NCBI GenBank assembly: GCA_013368375.1
Contig: JAACJP010000004.1
Coordinates: 1,860,001 to 1,924,000 of the forward strand
Length of the DNA: 64,000 bases
DNA from: Tricholomella constricta
Lineage: Eukaryota > Basidiomycota > Agaricomycetes > Agaricales > Lyophyllaceae
Direction: 5' to 3'
Shown: one piece after another, positions 11,611-23,452 of the stretch
Layout of the letters: every line of letters starts with the position of its first letter
Position numbering within the stretch: position 1 is the first letter of the stretch
Program-made: the position numbers and the translations under genes
The notes under the pieces: model-generated
Told to the model about the DNA's origin: nothing
Seen by the model: the letters and a program-made list of their open reading frames with translations, nothing else
The model's database searches: none

Positions 11611-11978
11611 GCAACTGATCTATGTTGATGCTCCCACTCCACGTTGACGTTCCATATCATCTTGTAAAATCTACACTGTTTCCGATCATGCTGTTCCAAG
11701 ATGTGGTTGGCCATCATTCATCCAACAAGGTCTTATCTTCCTTCCAATCATCGAATAACTGTGGAGTAAAGAACGACAAGGGTATGAAAAAAGTACCATC
11801 AGAGACGTGAAACGCCAAAGAAGTGGTAGTGTCCCATGTCCTGAAGGTATTTCCAGCATATGAACATCTCGACAACATATACTTCATGGCCACATCTACA
11901 TATCATCTAGCGCGATAGATCGGCCTGTAATGTTCATCAGTGGATAATTCCGACGTTTCCACGATACTTACTGACAGC
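11611..11978. other. Intergenic region between convergent genes
   Basis: About 370 bp between the EED-like stop and the repeat-peptide gene stop. It presumably holds the two 3' untranslated regions. I see no convincing coding frame, RNA gene or repeat here. Confidence 0.5.
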
Positions 11979-12476
11979 TCAGTAGGGCTCGACTCTGCCA
12001 TTGATAGACTTGGTGGCTACCTCGGCAGGGATCTGGCGTTTGTCATAGGGCTCGATCCTGCCGTTGACGGACTTGACTGCGACCTCAGCAGGGATCTGGC
12101 GTTTGTCATAGGGCTCGATTCTGCCGTTAACGGACTTGACTGCGACTTCGGCGGGAATCTGGCGTTTGTTATAGGGCTCGATCCTGCCATTAACGGACTT
12201 GACTGCGACCTCGGCGGGAATCTGGCGTTTGTTATAGGGCTCGATCCTGCCATTAACGGATTTCACGGCGACCTCGGCGGGAATTTGGCGCTTGTTGTAC
12301 GGCTCGATTCTGCCATTGACGGACTTGACAGCGACCTCCGCGGGAATCTGACGTTTGTTGTAGGGCTCGATCCTGCCATTCACTGACTTCACAGCGACCT
12401 CGGCGGGAATTTGGCGTTTATTGTACGGCTCGATTCTTCCATTGACGGACTTGACAGCAATTTCCGCAGGGATCTG
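11979..12476 (-). repeat. 63-bp tandem coding repeat, seven full units plus a partial
   Basis: In-frame tandem repeat within the second exon of the peptide precursor gene. Adjacent units differ mainly at third codon positions (for example AAC/AAT, GCC/GCG), while the encoded peptide is almost invariant. The most divergent unit is the terminal one next to the stop codon. Confidence 0.9.
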
Positions 12477-12663
12477 GCGTTTGACATAAATCGGTATTGT
12501 CCTCAGAGCCTCCGTGATGGGGTTCGCGGAGGGCTGATGATGGAGTTAAGCAACAGTAGAAGATATCGGAATTGCGGCTTACGGTCACGGGAATAGGCGA
12601 AGAGATGACCTGACCAGCCAGGAAAAGAGCCAGAGTTGCAAAGATAGTGGTGCGTGACAGCAT
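11979..12663 (-). CDS. Secreted Kex2-type repeat peptide precursor
   Basis: Two exons (12663-12583 and 12533-11979) encode 211 residues. Residues 1 to about 22 form a signal peptide (MLSRTTIFATLALFLAGQV, then a likely cut near ISS-PIP). A short propeptide ends IPIYVKR. Then come seven 21-residue units, core QIPAEVAVKSVNGRIEPYN plus KR, and an eighth unit that stops after RVEPY without the dibasic site. Each unit is therefore bounded by KR, the cleavage signal of the Golgi protease Kex2, predicting seven near-identical 19-mers plus one 18-mer. Units differ only at I/V, N/D, V/T and S-V/I changes, and the DNA period is 63 bp. I do not recognise the peptide. Comparable architectures are known in fungal repellents, pheromone precursors and Kex2-cut RiPP precursors; no tailoring enzyme such as a DUF3328 protein is nearby. 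It shares a 307-bp divergent promoter with ESF1. Confidence 0.85.
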
Positions 12664-12853
12664 TGTGATTATCGCGGGCTGGGAATTACTTGGGGATTAA
12701 AGGAACAATGAAAAGAGAAGGGAAGGCGTCCGGGCCTGCAGCTGAAACGAAGAACTGGAAAGACAGTAAGATTCCAAACACGAGAGAAAGGGAGTTCACG
12801 TACAGGAAGGGGAGAAGAAAAGATGGAAAGCACTGGTGGATTCGGGCGTTGCT

Positions 12854-12862
12854 CCTTTTATA
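12854..12862 (-). promoter_or_regulatory. TATA box of the repeat-peptide gene
   Basis: On the minus strand the sequence reads TATAAAAGG, a perfect core TATA element, about 190 bp upstream of the ATG at 12663. TATA boxes are typical of regulated, high-output fungal genes, which fits a secreted peptide. The transcription start is not determined, so the leader would be unusually long or hold an intron. Confidence 0.5.
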
Positions 12863-12970
12863 CCGCGCGCTCAGATGATGGTTGCTGATCAAGTCATGTT
12901 GTTAGGGGTGATATAGATCACGTGACGCGACTGATCATTTTTGACCTGTTACTTACTTCCACCAGCAGCT

Positions 12971-15339
12971 ATGTCTGATAAACGGTTTGCACGCCTCAAG
13001 TCGGACCCCCGATTTCGTCGCCCTCGTAAAAAGGAGGCAAAGGTGGTCATAGATGACCGCTTCAAAGCGGTCTTTGCCCCAGAAAAGTTCAAGAAGGAAT
13101 CTGGTGTGTACATTTGACAATTCCCTTTTTCCCGGAACAACTGGGTGTATTAACTATGTATCAGGTCGAGTGGATAAGTACGGACGGCCGATCTCAGATA
13201 CTCAGGAAAAAGACAACTTGAAACGCTTTTATCGCCTTGAAAATGATGAAGGAGAGGCCGAGCCCAAGGCTTTCCTTGACTATGCTCGTGGAGGAGTCCT
13301 CCTCGAGTCTTCCGATGAGGAAGACAATGGGAGCGACGCAGCATCTGTCTCCGGAAAAGAGGATAAACACATTGGTCAAGATAGCGCGCGGCCAATTACC
13401 ATCCCTGATAATCCCCTTGCCGAGATAGACCTGGACGAGACGGACTTCGCAGACCTGGACGCACAAGCAGCCGCATATACCAAGGACAATCCAGAAAGCG
13501 AAGAGCAGGAAGGAGATTGCACTCATCGTTTGGCCGCTGTCAATCTTGACTGGGATCATGTTCGCGCTACGCACCTCTTCAAAATTTGCTCGTCCCTTGT
13601 ATCTCCGACTGCTCCTGTGGTGGCTTCCCTATTAGCGCACGCCGATGATAGAAAACGAGACGCGGACAAAGGAGCTTCAAGCAACATCGCCCGGGGGAGA
13701 GTTCTTGGGGTCGTAATCTATCCCAGCAAGTTTGGGAAGGAGAGGATGGCGCGCGAGGAGGCTGAAGGCCCGCCACTAGAAATTTTCAAAAAAAATAAAG
13801 ATGACGAGGAGGTCAATGGGCAGAACATATACGAAGTTGGGGACGAGGACGACTACGACAAAGATGCGCTGAGGAAATATCAGTTGGAACGTCTTCGGTA
13901 TGTTGATGTTGGGACTACGACTTCCATTTTACTTCAATTCTCTTTCAGATATTATTATGCTATCATAACTTGCGACACAGTAGATGCTGCTACCCACATA
14001 TACCGTGAACTGGAAGGCACGGAGCTTGAACGTTCCGCAAATGTTTTTGATTTGAGCTACGTCCCCGACGACATGACCTTCGATAGCGAGTTCAGGTACT
14101 TGATTGGCATCCGTTTGGATTCCATCACTGATAAAAGTTATGTAGGGACGAGGCGACTGATAATTCCAACCCCACTTACAAAAGCGTCGACTTCGTGACG
14201 GATGTAAGCCGCGCTTCTTCTCTCCGTCTTGCTTACTTCAACAATATTGTTAACATGATTTCAGGCGCTCCGGCATTCCAAAGTGAAACTTACTTGGGAC
14301 GAGGATGACCCTGAGCGGAATCAAATCACACGACGGACTCTGTCCAAGAAGGAGATCGAGAACGCGGACTTTAGGGCTTACCTTGCCTCATCATCTTCAT
14401 CTTCAGAGTCGGAGTCGATCCAGCCGACTCTCAAGTCCAAAGGGAGAAACAAGAAACCGTCGCGTGATAAACTTCGCGAACTCCTCCTTGGGGGGGACGA
14501 TAATTTACCCGAGGGTTGGGGCCGTGAAGACGATGATCCAGGTGATGTTGACATGGAGATCACCTTTACCCCCGGATTGATCGAAAAGAAGGACGAAGAT
14601 GAGACCACGCTGGATAAGTATCAACGGAAAACACGGGAGAAGAGAAAGAAGAGGAAAGAAGAAATAAAGGAGAAGACTCATAAGATCGAAGCTAATGTGA
14701 CTATGGACGACGACTTTTTCGACATCGCAGGCGACAAGGAGGGAGCGGACAATGATACCGCGAAGGGCAAGGATAAAAAGAAGCACCAGCGAAAGGCTCA
14801 GCACGCTTCACCAGAGCCTATGGCGCGACCGCTCACAACCCCTGAGGAGCTCGCACTTCTCGTGGCATCTGATGATCCCGGCGCTCAGTCCAACCATTTC
14901 GATCTAAAGTCTGTACTCAAAGCAGAGAAAAAGGCTCGCCGGAAAGGGAAGAAGAGAAATAACGATAAGGACGAAGAGGATAACGAAGTTCAGGCGAATT
15001 TCGCCATCGACGTCAATGACGAACGTTTCCAAATTCTTCACGAGGACCATCATTACGCGATTGACCCAACGAATCCTCAGTACTGGTTTTTTTACGAATC
15101 AGTGTTCGTCGGCTGAGATACCTTTTTTCCATAGTTTCACAAAGTCGAGCAGCATGGACGCATTTCTGAAGGAGCGTTCTAGACGACAAAAGGAACACTC
15201 TGGTCAAGGTCCCGATCACTTTTCGGCAAAAATACAAAAAGGGAGCGACGAAAAGAGTCTAAAAAGCCTGGTGGAGAGTGTGAAGCGTAAGAGTGTGAAC
15301 ACCCTTGGGCAAGGTACAGGCAAACGACGAAAAGTCTAA
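12971..15339 (+). CDS. ESF1: ESF1 nucleolar pre-rRNA processing protein
   Basis: Essential nucleolar factor for 18S rRNA maturation in the small-subunit processome. Six exons (12971-13103, 13165-13897, 13949-14095, 14146-14203, 14265-15079, 15135-15339) give about 696 residues. Diagnostic segments are the start MSDKRFARLKSDPRFRRP, VDKYGRPISDT, LAAVNLDWDHVRA, RYYYAIITCDTVDAATHIY, the block SVDFVTDALRHSKVKLTWDE, and the C-terminal NUC153-type DERFQILHEDHHYAIDPTNP followed by MDAFLKERSRRQKE. Long acidic and lysine-rich tracts lie between, as usual for the family. The second intron is 51 nt and has no in-frame stop, so retention would add 17 residues. The 3' end is convergent with NUDC. Confidence 0.95.
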
Positions 15340-15582
15340 CATTGGTCGGTCTTTTTTTATACGACAGAGGTCTGTATGTCATCTCGGTGGAAATGATATC
15401 GGCCTTCCACACAACAGGTACTCCAGCCTCAAAAACTTGTATTTAAACTTTAATTTGCGACCAGTGAACTTGAACAATACAGCAGATGTAGCACCCCCCT
15501 AGAGAGTTAAGCTGCACAGCACCACGAGACTTCCAATGACTGTTATCATGCACGTCAGCCAAAATAACGAAGACTACCCACC

Positions 15583-16482
15583 TTAAGAAATTTTGGCGTT
15601 CGAAAAGTCCATCTCAGGATGTGCAGCCTGAAACTTTTTGAGAGCCTGCAACGAAATGAGATTTGCATGATCGTGACGTTGCTTCAGATGGGTAGACTCG
15701 CCTCCATTTTTTTTATTTCGTCGGAGGTAGGCTTCCCAAGTTGCTGCAGAATTGTTAATCAATGCGTCCACCAAAGCAGAGGGCCAGCCCTTGCCTTTTG
15801 CTGGTTGTCAAACTAGAACAATCCTGGTACTCAGCGAGACATGGTTAAATGGGTAGTCGGGAGTTCATACCATCATTTTCTCGACCATGCCCCTTTATAT
15901 TACAATCACTCTTAGCTCCGGAATTCTTCTTTGATGATATTCACCTTGTCTCTCCGTCAAGATCGCTTAGTTTGCTGTTTCCAGGCTCGATCTTCCTAGT
16001 GTCGATCTTCGGGTGGTGAGTGAGCACGTTCTCCCACCAGCGCTCTTTATTTAGTTTCTCCAGATGAATAAGGACGGATTGGTTATCCTCTTTGGAGGTG
16101 TAAATAGGCCCCCTGTAACTGCATCGAGAGGCAAAACACGTACCAATGGTCCACGTACTTTCCTCCACCTTGATCTCCATGCAGAGCTCTCCATCAAGTA
16201 TTTTGTCCTGGCCTTTCAGGCCAACGCTAAGCTTCTTCTTTTGTATGAGGATAGCAAGGTCCTTCGCTCTGGTTCCTTTGGGTACAGGTATATTGACATC
16301 GACCTCCCCCAATTCTTGAGTCCACTTGTACGGCAGAGCTAAGAGAAGATGGTAAATGGTCGGCATTTCAATAATAACCTACGCGCACCAGACTGCTCTG
16401 CTCGCTCTCGAGCACGATCCTCTTTATCACGGGCTTCTCGTTCTTCCTTGGAAAGGCTGTCATAGTCGTCTGTATTGGACAT
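15583..16482 (-). CDS. NUDC: NudC nuclear-movement protein
   Basis: CS-domain co-chaperone that stabilises dynein regulators and is needed for nuclear migration in hyphae. Seven exons (16482-16389, 16338-16144, 16089-15945, 15892-15871, 15812-15795, 15743-15702, 15645-15583) encode 192 residues. The p23/CS fold is seen in YKWTQELGEVDVNIPVPKGT, LSVGLKGQDKILDGEL, ESTWTIEDNQSVLIHLEK and NKERWWENVLTHHPKIDT; the conserved tail reads GMVEKMMFDNQQK, LGKPTSDEIKKME and HPEMDFSNAKIS. Exons 4-6 are only 22, 18 and 42 nt. The introns at 15794-15744 (gcaagg donor) and 15701-15646 (gcgagt donor) must both be GC-AG to give the conserved tail. Confidence 0.94.
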
Positions 16483-16669
16483 GGTGGACGCCGGGAGGAC
16501 GGTCTCAACAAGTGCTTATGCGTTAAACTGATCGATCTGTATTTGCTTGAGCTTGGATCAGATAGAAGAACCAAACAAGTCCAACCCAAGTTGGCAGCGG
16601 GAGTGGCATCCAGTTGCGTCCTTAGCGTCTCACCAAATCGTGTAATTCTGTTCCCGACGAATTCAATCG

Positions 16670-19129
16670 ATGACTAGCACAGGCCTTTGGTCGGACTTCG
16701 ATGTACGTCGTCGCGTTCAATGCTCTTTGAAATATCTCACAAGCGTTCCTTTTCCCACCAGGCCATCCGCCATACTATCAAGAACAATACCGTTGATAGG
16801 CTCAAACAGATTCTCTCGGGCTTTAACGAGGAATGCTCCACTCATATGGCAAAAACTGGAAAAAAGCAGGACGTCATTGACAGGATTGTCGCTGTCCTGG
16901 ACAATTGGAGAGCCCAAAATATGGAGGACAGATGGGTGAAGGGGAAGGCGATTATCACGCAAGTGAGGAACACTGGGATGTGAGTGAACTGTTTCCCTAT
17001 TTATTTGCCCAGCGGGGCTGTAACGTTTAGCAGTGGATCACTCTTCACGTTTTCTAACTTGCGAAACTACAGTTATACACCAAGTCGGATGACCGCCAAT
17101 CCTGTCGTCTTGCCACCTTCGAACATGCACAATCATTCCATGACGAATATCATGAAAAGCGGTACATATACAGCCTTGCCAGGGTCTAGTTCTATTGCGC
17201 GCTACGATCCTTACGCTCCTCCTCGGAAACTCTCAGGCCCCATTGCTTCCTCTTCTGTAACAAAACCGACAGGTATGTTTTTCTTGCAATTCTTGACAAA
17301 TCCATCACCTTAAAAATGAATAACAGGAATTCGATTTAAGGACTCTCCCTTTTTTCGCACTGATCAACCTGTATCCATTGTTATGGAATGCCCAGGTTCG
17401 AAAGTGAAAGCTTCGTCCTCGGACATTACTGAACGTTTGAATTTAGAATCCACCAGTGCTACTGACCGCCGACAGCAAACGGTCTCTTTCACTCTTAATA
17501 ACGATCAACTCGCAAAGCTGAAATCACCGAGGTATACAGTATCTTCGAGATTCCCATCCTCATCGCATTAACCCTACTACCCCAGTTCGAAATATCAACT
17601 GCGGTTGTTTTGTACCTCCTCAGTATTCTACTCTGGACCAAACACATTCCGGACGAACAATGTTCCTTGCCCCATTGAATTTCCGCCAACATGTGAGGTT
17701 CGAGTGAACAATGTTCAATTGACGGCCAACTTGAAGGGGCTCAAGAAGAAGCCTGGAACTGCACCACCTCCAGATATCGGGAAATTTTGCCGACTGACTG
17801 GACTGCCGAACAAAATTGAGATGGTATACGTAAACAGCCAACAACCTGCCCAACCCAAAGTCAGTACTTTTCATCATCACTAAATCAGTGGTTCACACTG
17901 GCTCGCAGAAGTATTATCTTGTTGTAATGCTTGTTGAAGTCACAACCGTGGATCGACTTGTATCCGACCTTAAGATCACCAAACAGAGGAGCAGTCACCA
18001 TATCCGACAATCAAGTACGCATTTATACCTTTTCATTATATACTCTTACAAACCTATCGTCTCAGTGATTGCATCCCTATCAGAGGATGATGACATTGTG
18101 GCCGGACCGCAAAAAATGTCGTTAAAATGCCCTGTACGTGCCGCCGTATTTTTTCTGAACTCAAATGCTTACCTAGAGCATCAGTTGAGTTTCATGCGCG
18201 TAGATACGCCGTGCCGCTCCTCGCAATGTGTTCATTCTCAGTGTTTTGATGCCACATCCTGGTTCTCTGTTATGGAGCAAACAACGACATGGCTGTGCCC
18301 TGTGTGTGAACGGACTTTGGACAGCAAGGATCTAATTATCGATGGGTACAATCTTTGTTGGCTGGCTGTGTAATCACATCGTTCTGATCTCATGCCCAGA
18401 TACTTCGACGAAATCTTGAAACAAACCCCTGAAAGTGTAGAGGACGTCGTTGTCGAAGCCGACGGCGAATGGCATACCTCCGACAACAAGTACGCATCTG
18501 CCGCATGGAAGGCATCGCATCCCGTCTTGACAGCGCCAGTTCGAAAACCGCCATCCAATCCACAACCCGTATCCCGATCTCCGTCCAAACCTGATATGAA
18601 CGGAAAGGCCAAAGCGAATTACGAAGTGTTTGTGCTGGATTCAGACGACGAAGACGAGGGCCAAGTAAAGCGCGAGTTGTCACCTTCGTTTGCGAGTGGA
18701 TCACCATCTTTTGGCAGTGGAACTGTCCCTCAAACCCAATCGCATACGAGTGCTGTGATCGATCTTACACTTGACTCTGACGATGAAGACCCTCCCTCGA
18801 CAAAACAAGCTGGGAAGCGGAAAGCGCCAGATTCCGAGATAACCTCTCCGACTGAACAGATCTGGAAGAAGAGCAGGATGGATCCGTTACCACTCCGCAC
18901 AACGTCGAACAACACTGGTGACTACAATGCATCTCACCCCACGACATCGCGTAATTCTGGTCCAATTCCACCTCTCCCCTACGTCGCTGCATATCAAAGG
19001 CCCTCTCAAAGTTCCGACTATCAACCCTACCCCACACCTGGAAGCTCGTCAACACCGAACTCTCGACTACCAGTGTCACTGCCAGGCATTAGTGCAATAC
19101 TTCCCGGCGCGAACGGACGCTGGCCGTGA
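16670..19129 (+). CDS. SIZ1: SIZ/PIAS-type SUMO E3 ligase
   Basis: Nine exons (16670-16702, 16762-16979, 17073-17272, 17327-17531, 17586-17859, 17909-18014, 18066-18133, 18185-18345, 18400-19129) give about 664 residues. Order of domains: N-terminal SAP helix-extended-loop-helix (NNTVDRLKQILSGFNEEC, KKQDVIDRIVAVLDNW); a PINIT domain (YQLRLFCTSSVFYSG, PIEFPPTCEVRVNNVQ, NLKGLKKKPGTAPPPDI); an SP-RING with zinc ligands in CRSSQCVHSQCFDATSW and WLCPVCERTL; then a disordered tail with a SUMO-interacting motif VIDLTLDSDDED and a related VFVLDSDDEDEG. The protein would transfer SUMO from Ubc9 to nuclear targets such as septins and PCNA. All parts expected for the family are present. Confidence 0.93.
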
Positions 19130-19339
19130 TGAATCTCTACCATACCATCATTTATATCGCATAGCTACCCTATACACTTGCTACACACACACTTAATTAT
19201 ACATTGTTCATTGTCCTCAAGTGAGAGTCCGGTATGTGCCATGATTAGAAAATCTGACATATTATGTAATTGCGAGGGTTGATGAAAGCTGCCGACAAGC
19301 CGGGTCGGCTCTTTACCTGTACTTTCCGAAGCCTTTTCA

Positions 19340-19403
19340 TACAACTTTTTTTTTCAATCCCTTTCTTTCCAAAACCCCTACCTCCTCCTCACCTCTCTCC
19401 ACA
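19340..19403 (+). promoter_or_regulatory. Pyrimidine-rich leader of the ADP/ATP carrier gene
   Basis: The bases before the carrier ATG are almost entirely C and T on the coding strand (runs such as ctttttttttc and cctcctcctcacctctctcc). CT-rich tracts just upstream of the start mark highly expressed fungal genes and often surround the transcription start. Confidence 0.45.
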
Positions 19404-20716
19404 ATGGCTGATGTTCAGAAGGTCAAAAGTCCCAAGGACTTCGCTGGTATGCATATCACCCTTTACTCCTTTGGTGCTAAAGTGTTTACTATGTTGGGCT
19501 TTCAGTCGATTTTCTGATGGGCGGTGTCTCTGCTGTAAGTCCTTCAACGCACTCTACTAGTATTGCGCTCCTTATAAAGCCATCATAAAGGCTGTCGCCA
19601 AAACGTCTGCTGCGCCCATCGAGCGTATCAAACTGCTGGTTCAGAACCAGGATGAAATGGTTCGTCACCGTAGCTTCAGGTATTCAACTGCCTTGACACG
19701 TCAACTCTATAGATCAAGCAAGGTCGTCTTTCTGCCCCTTACAAGGGTGTTGGCGATGCTTTCTCTCGTACATATCGGGAAGAAGGCCTCGTTTCCCTTT
19801 GGAGAGGAAACACCGCCAACGTCATCCGTTACTTCCCTACTCAGGCTCTTAATTTTGCCTTCAGTACGCTTATTCTTGCCTTTTATGTTCTTTCTTTTTT
19901 GACATGTCTCACAGAGGACTACTTCAAGTCCCTGTTCGGCTTCAAGAAGAACGAGGGCTACTGGAAGTGGTTTGCTGGCAATGTTGCCTCTGGTGGTGCT
20001 GCTGGTGCCTCCTCTCTTCTCTTCGTCTACTCCTTGGATTATGCTCGTACCCGGTTGGCAAACGACGCTAAGTCAGCCAAGGGTGGAGGAGCTCGTCAAT
20101 TCAACGGCTTGGTGGACGTATACAAAAAGACTCTAGCTTCCGATGGTATCGCTGGCCTCTATCGTGGTTTCGTTCCCTCAGTTGTCGGTATCATCGTCTA
20201 CCGTGGTCTCTACTTTGGTGTCTACGATTCTCTCAGTGCGTCCAGTTCAAGTGCTCCACACGCTTTGACCTAACTTCAGTTACAGAGCCGGTCGTCCTCG
20301 TTGGCGCCCTTGAGGGTTCGTTCTTGGCGTCATTCGGTCTTGGTTGGGGTGTTACGATCGGTGCTGGCCTTGCTTCGTATCCTCTTGATACCATCCGGTA
20401 CGTCACAATGAAGTGTCTTGTGTTTTTATAACGCTGATGCTCTTCCAGTCGTCGTATGATGATGACCTCTGGCTCTGGCGTGAACTACAAGTCCATGTTT
20501 GATGCTGGATCACAGATCATCGCCAAGGAAGGTGCAAAGTCTCTGTTCAAGGGTGCTGGTGCCAACATTCTTCGTGGTGTTGCTGGCGCTGGTGTCCTGT
20601 CGCTTTACGACAAGCTCCAGCAGGTCATGTTCGGCAAGGTCTACTCTGGTGGTACGTTGCCTTGTAGCAAGGTTCGGGTTGTTTTTCATTAACAATGCTC
20701 CACAGGATCTGGTTAA
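19404..20716 (+). CDS. AAC: Mitochondrial ADP/ATP carrier
   Basis: Exchanges cytosolic ADP for matrix ATP across the inner mitochondrial membrane. Eight exons (19404-19446, 19506-19534, 19591-19659, 19713-19863, 19915-20235, 20286-20397, 20449-20651, 20706-20716) encode 312 residues. Three mitochondrial-carrier repeats are visible with PxE/DxxR/K signatures ([37 protein letters not shown]). The RRRMMM hexapeptide is diagnostic of ADP/ATP carriers. The coding end is a tiny 11-nt exon. Codon use is strongly biased, consistent with high expression. Confidence 0.97.
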
Positions 20717-20925
20717 GCTTGTATAAAATTATTGATTAGCTAGATATTCCTTCATATCATCGTTGTCTCTTGATTGATGGGTACTGTGACATCGTGCCCG
20801 TAATAAAAGGCCTATTGCAGGATGAGGCATGTCCGTAGAATTTCCGAGACTATTGTACATCGAACATAATAATATCTGATTCCGGGGCAAATGTGAAACG
20901 ACCTAGCGCACAGCATGCCTTGCTC

Positions 20926-23434
20926 ATGTTTCGAACGCTCTTCAAGAGGTTTCTCTCTTCAAGTCCCCATGCCTCTCCACTAATACTCCGGCCATACCAG
21001 GAGCATTGTCTCGACGCCTGTCTCGACGCCCTCGCATCTGGTGCTTCGCGTATAGGCGTTTCATTGCCAACTGGTTCTGGGAAGACCACTGTCTTCATTA
21101 CTCTTCTGTCCCGTCTATCCCCTCCACATTCGAATCCATCTGCTTCGCGTTCTCTTATCATTGTGAATAGCATCGAGCTCGCTCGTCAGTCTGCCAGCCA
21201 AGTGGCTGTTCTCTTCCCGAAATGGTCTGTCGACATTGAACAAGGGTCCAAGCATAAAGCAGCTGGAGACGCGGACGTGTAAGCTCGCCGAGTTCGACAG
21301 CTATAATTCGGCTGATACCTTTTCAGCACTATAGCGACCTACCAAACGCTCCTCAACGCCAACCGCTTGGAGAAGTTTGACCCTCGGCGACTGAAAGCCA
21401 TTATAATTGACGAAGCGCATCATGCTGCCGCTCCCTCGTGCGCGACATCGTTTACTCGCTGTCGTAACACTTACTCAGAATGATACACAGATATCGTCGT
21501 CTTCTATCGCACTTCGACTCAAATATCAAGAACCCTGATCCTGCTTTCCAACCACCCACGCTCACCCATAGGATACCTATCATCGGGTTTTCTGCAACGT
21601 TCAGTCGACATGATGGTCTTTCTCTTGGATCTGTTTTTGAACGAATTGTCTATCATCGCGATTTCTTGGAGATGATCAAGGAGCAATGGCATGTAACTTT
21701 ACATCTCCAACTCAGATGCCCTAATGAAAGCACAGGCTTTGCGATGTCCGGTTCACATCTGTTCGCGCCAATATCAATTTGAAAAATGTGACGATAAATT
21801 CTCGAACAGGGGACTTCAATCCTACGAGCCTTGCTCATGTCATCAACACTGAGAGTGTAAATGAATTGGTTGTGAAGACATGGCTTGATCGTGCTGGTAA
21901 GCTCCGTCCCCTGCTTAGTGGCAATTATACTCAACAAACATAATACAGCGGCCCGTAAATCGACGCTTGTTTTCTGCGTCAACATCGCCCACGTTGTAGC
22001 CCTGACCCAGACCTTTCGGAGGTACGGAGTCGATGCTCGATATGTTTACTCACAGACACCGATGGTGGAACGTAAAGCGCTGGTTGCTTCCTTCAAAGCT
22101 GGGCAATTTCCTATACTCGTAAACTGCGGTGAGTGACAGGGTTGTCGACGTCACATGCAGAGTCACTTGACGCAAATCAATCCCCAGCTATCTTGACAGA
22201 GGGAGCCGATATTCCCAACATCGATTGTGTCGTAGTGGCTCGTCCAACGCGTTCTCGAAACGTCTTTGCCCAGATGGTGACGGTTTTTTTATTTGGAAAG
22301 ATGACATCTTTAAAAATAGTGAACAGATTGGTCGCGGCATGCGTCTTTCAGCTGACACAGGAAAACAAGACTGTCGCATCATAGACTTCGTCGACAGCAC
22401 TACCCGCGTTGCGGGTGTCGTCTCCACACCTACATTGTTCGGGCTACAACCAGAAGAAATCGAGATCGACGGTTTGAACGCTTTATGCTTTCTGCAGCCC
22501 CATTGGTATGACTAACACTCATCGCAGACGAGAGTACTGAAACTCTCGAGACGCGCGCTGCTGAAACCATTGCGCTGAGCGATGCTAATCACGTTCCCGA
22601 GCCTACGTCAGTAACCTACATCGATTACGAAGACCCTTTTTCGTTGGTTAACCAGGCTTCTGGAGCGCCTCATGTTTCTTCACTCAGCAATTACGCCTGG
22701 GTGGGATGTGGAGGTGATGTTTACGTTCTGGAATGCCTGGGAAAGGGCTACATAAGGATTGAACCCCTTGAGAGTCTGGATGGTATGTGCCTACCTATCA
22801 TATCCAATCCTTGATATACATATATATAACGTGAACCTAGGGAATTTTTTCGAAGCTCACTTCACGCCTGCCATGCTTGATAAGCATACAGCCGCCTCAC
22901 TGAGCTTGTCTCCTTTCATGCGCAGTCGACGCATTCTTTCCGCGGAGACACTCAGTGATGCCATCAGAGGATGTGATACTTACGTGGTGAACAAAATCGC
23001 GCGCGGTTCCATGCTTTCTGCTGGGTAAAACCGCTCCTAAACTTCAACTTACTCATTTTATCTAACAAAGCTCTAGTCTTCTTCGGTCGGCCAGATGGAG
23101 AAAAATGCCTGCCTCCGAAGGCCAAAAGCAACTGATCACCAAAAGGTGGCTGAAAGAAGGCGCGAGGGGCCTACCGATGAATCAGGATTCCAAATGGGAG
23201 AAAATTCAACAAATAACGAAAGGTGAAGCAGCAAACGTCATTACTAGATTGAAACATGGCGCCCAGGTATCATAGAATCCATTCCCTTGTACTGCACATT
23301 ACTGAAACCAGATATAGACGCGTTATGAGAAGAAGATGAAGGCGTTTATGAAAGCAGCTTCTATCTCCACCAAAGAGAAACTTCGAAGGGAAAGAGAGGT
23401 CGTAGAGGTTGGCCCATTGTCTCCCGAAGAGTAG
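20926..23434 (+). CDS. IRC3: IRC3-like mitochondrial DEAD/H-box helicase
   Basis: Superfamily 2 helicase related to yeast Irc3, which remodels branched mitochondrial DNA. The N terminus ([18 protein letters not shown]) is basic and amphipathic, as in a targeting presequence. Motifs in order: Walker [26 protein letters not shown] box [14 protein letters not shown], motif [15 protein letters not shown], helicase-[34 protein letters not shown] and motif [14 protein letters not shown]-terminal extension ends [10 protein letters not shown]. About ten introns interrupt it. The intron at 21689-21735 needs a gcatgt (GC) donor to give [18 protein letters not shown]. The more upstream GTG at 20893 was not taken as start. 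Confidence 0.88.
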
Positions 23435-23452
23435 CAACCATGTTCTGCATAT

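Noticed and set aside
11940..12386. Plus-strand open frame with a repeated 21-residue pattern antisense to the peptide precursor
   Set aside because: It is the mirror of the 63-bp tandem repeat; it lacks a signal peptide and the minus-strand frame has a splice-joined signal sequence and KR sites.
20893..20925. In-frame GTG upstream start for the IRC3-like gene
   Set aside because: GTG is not a normal nuclear start in fungi, and the ATG at 20926 opens a plausible mitochondrial presequence.
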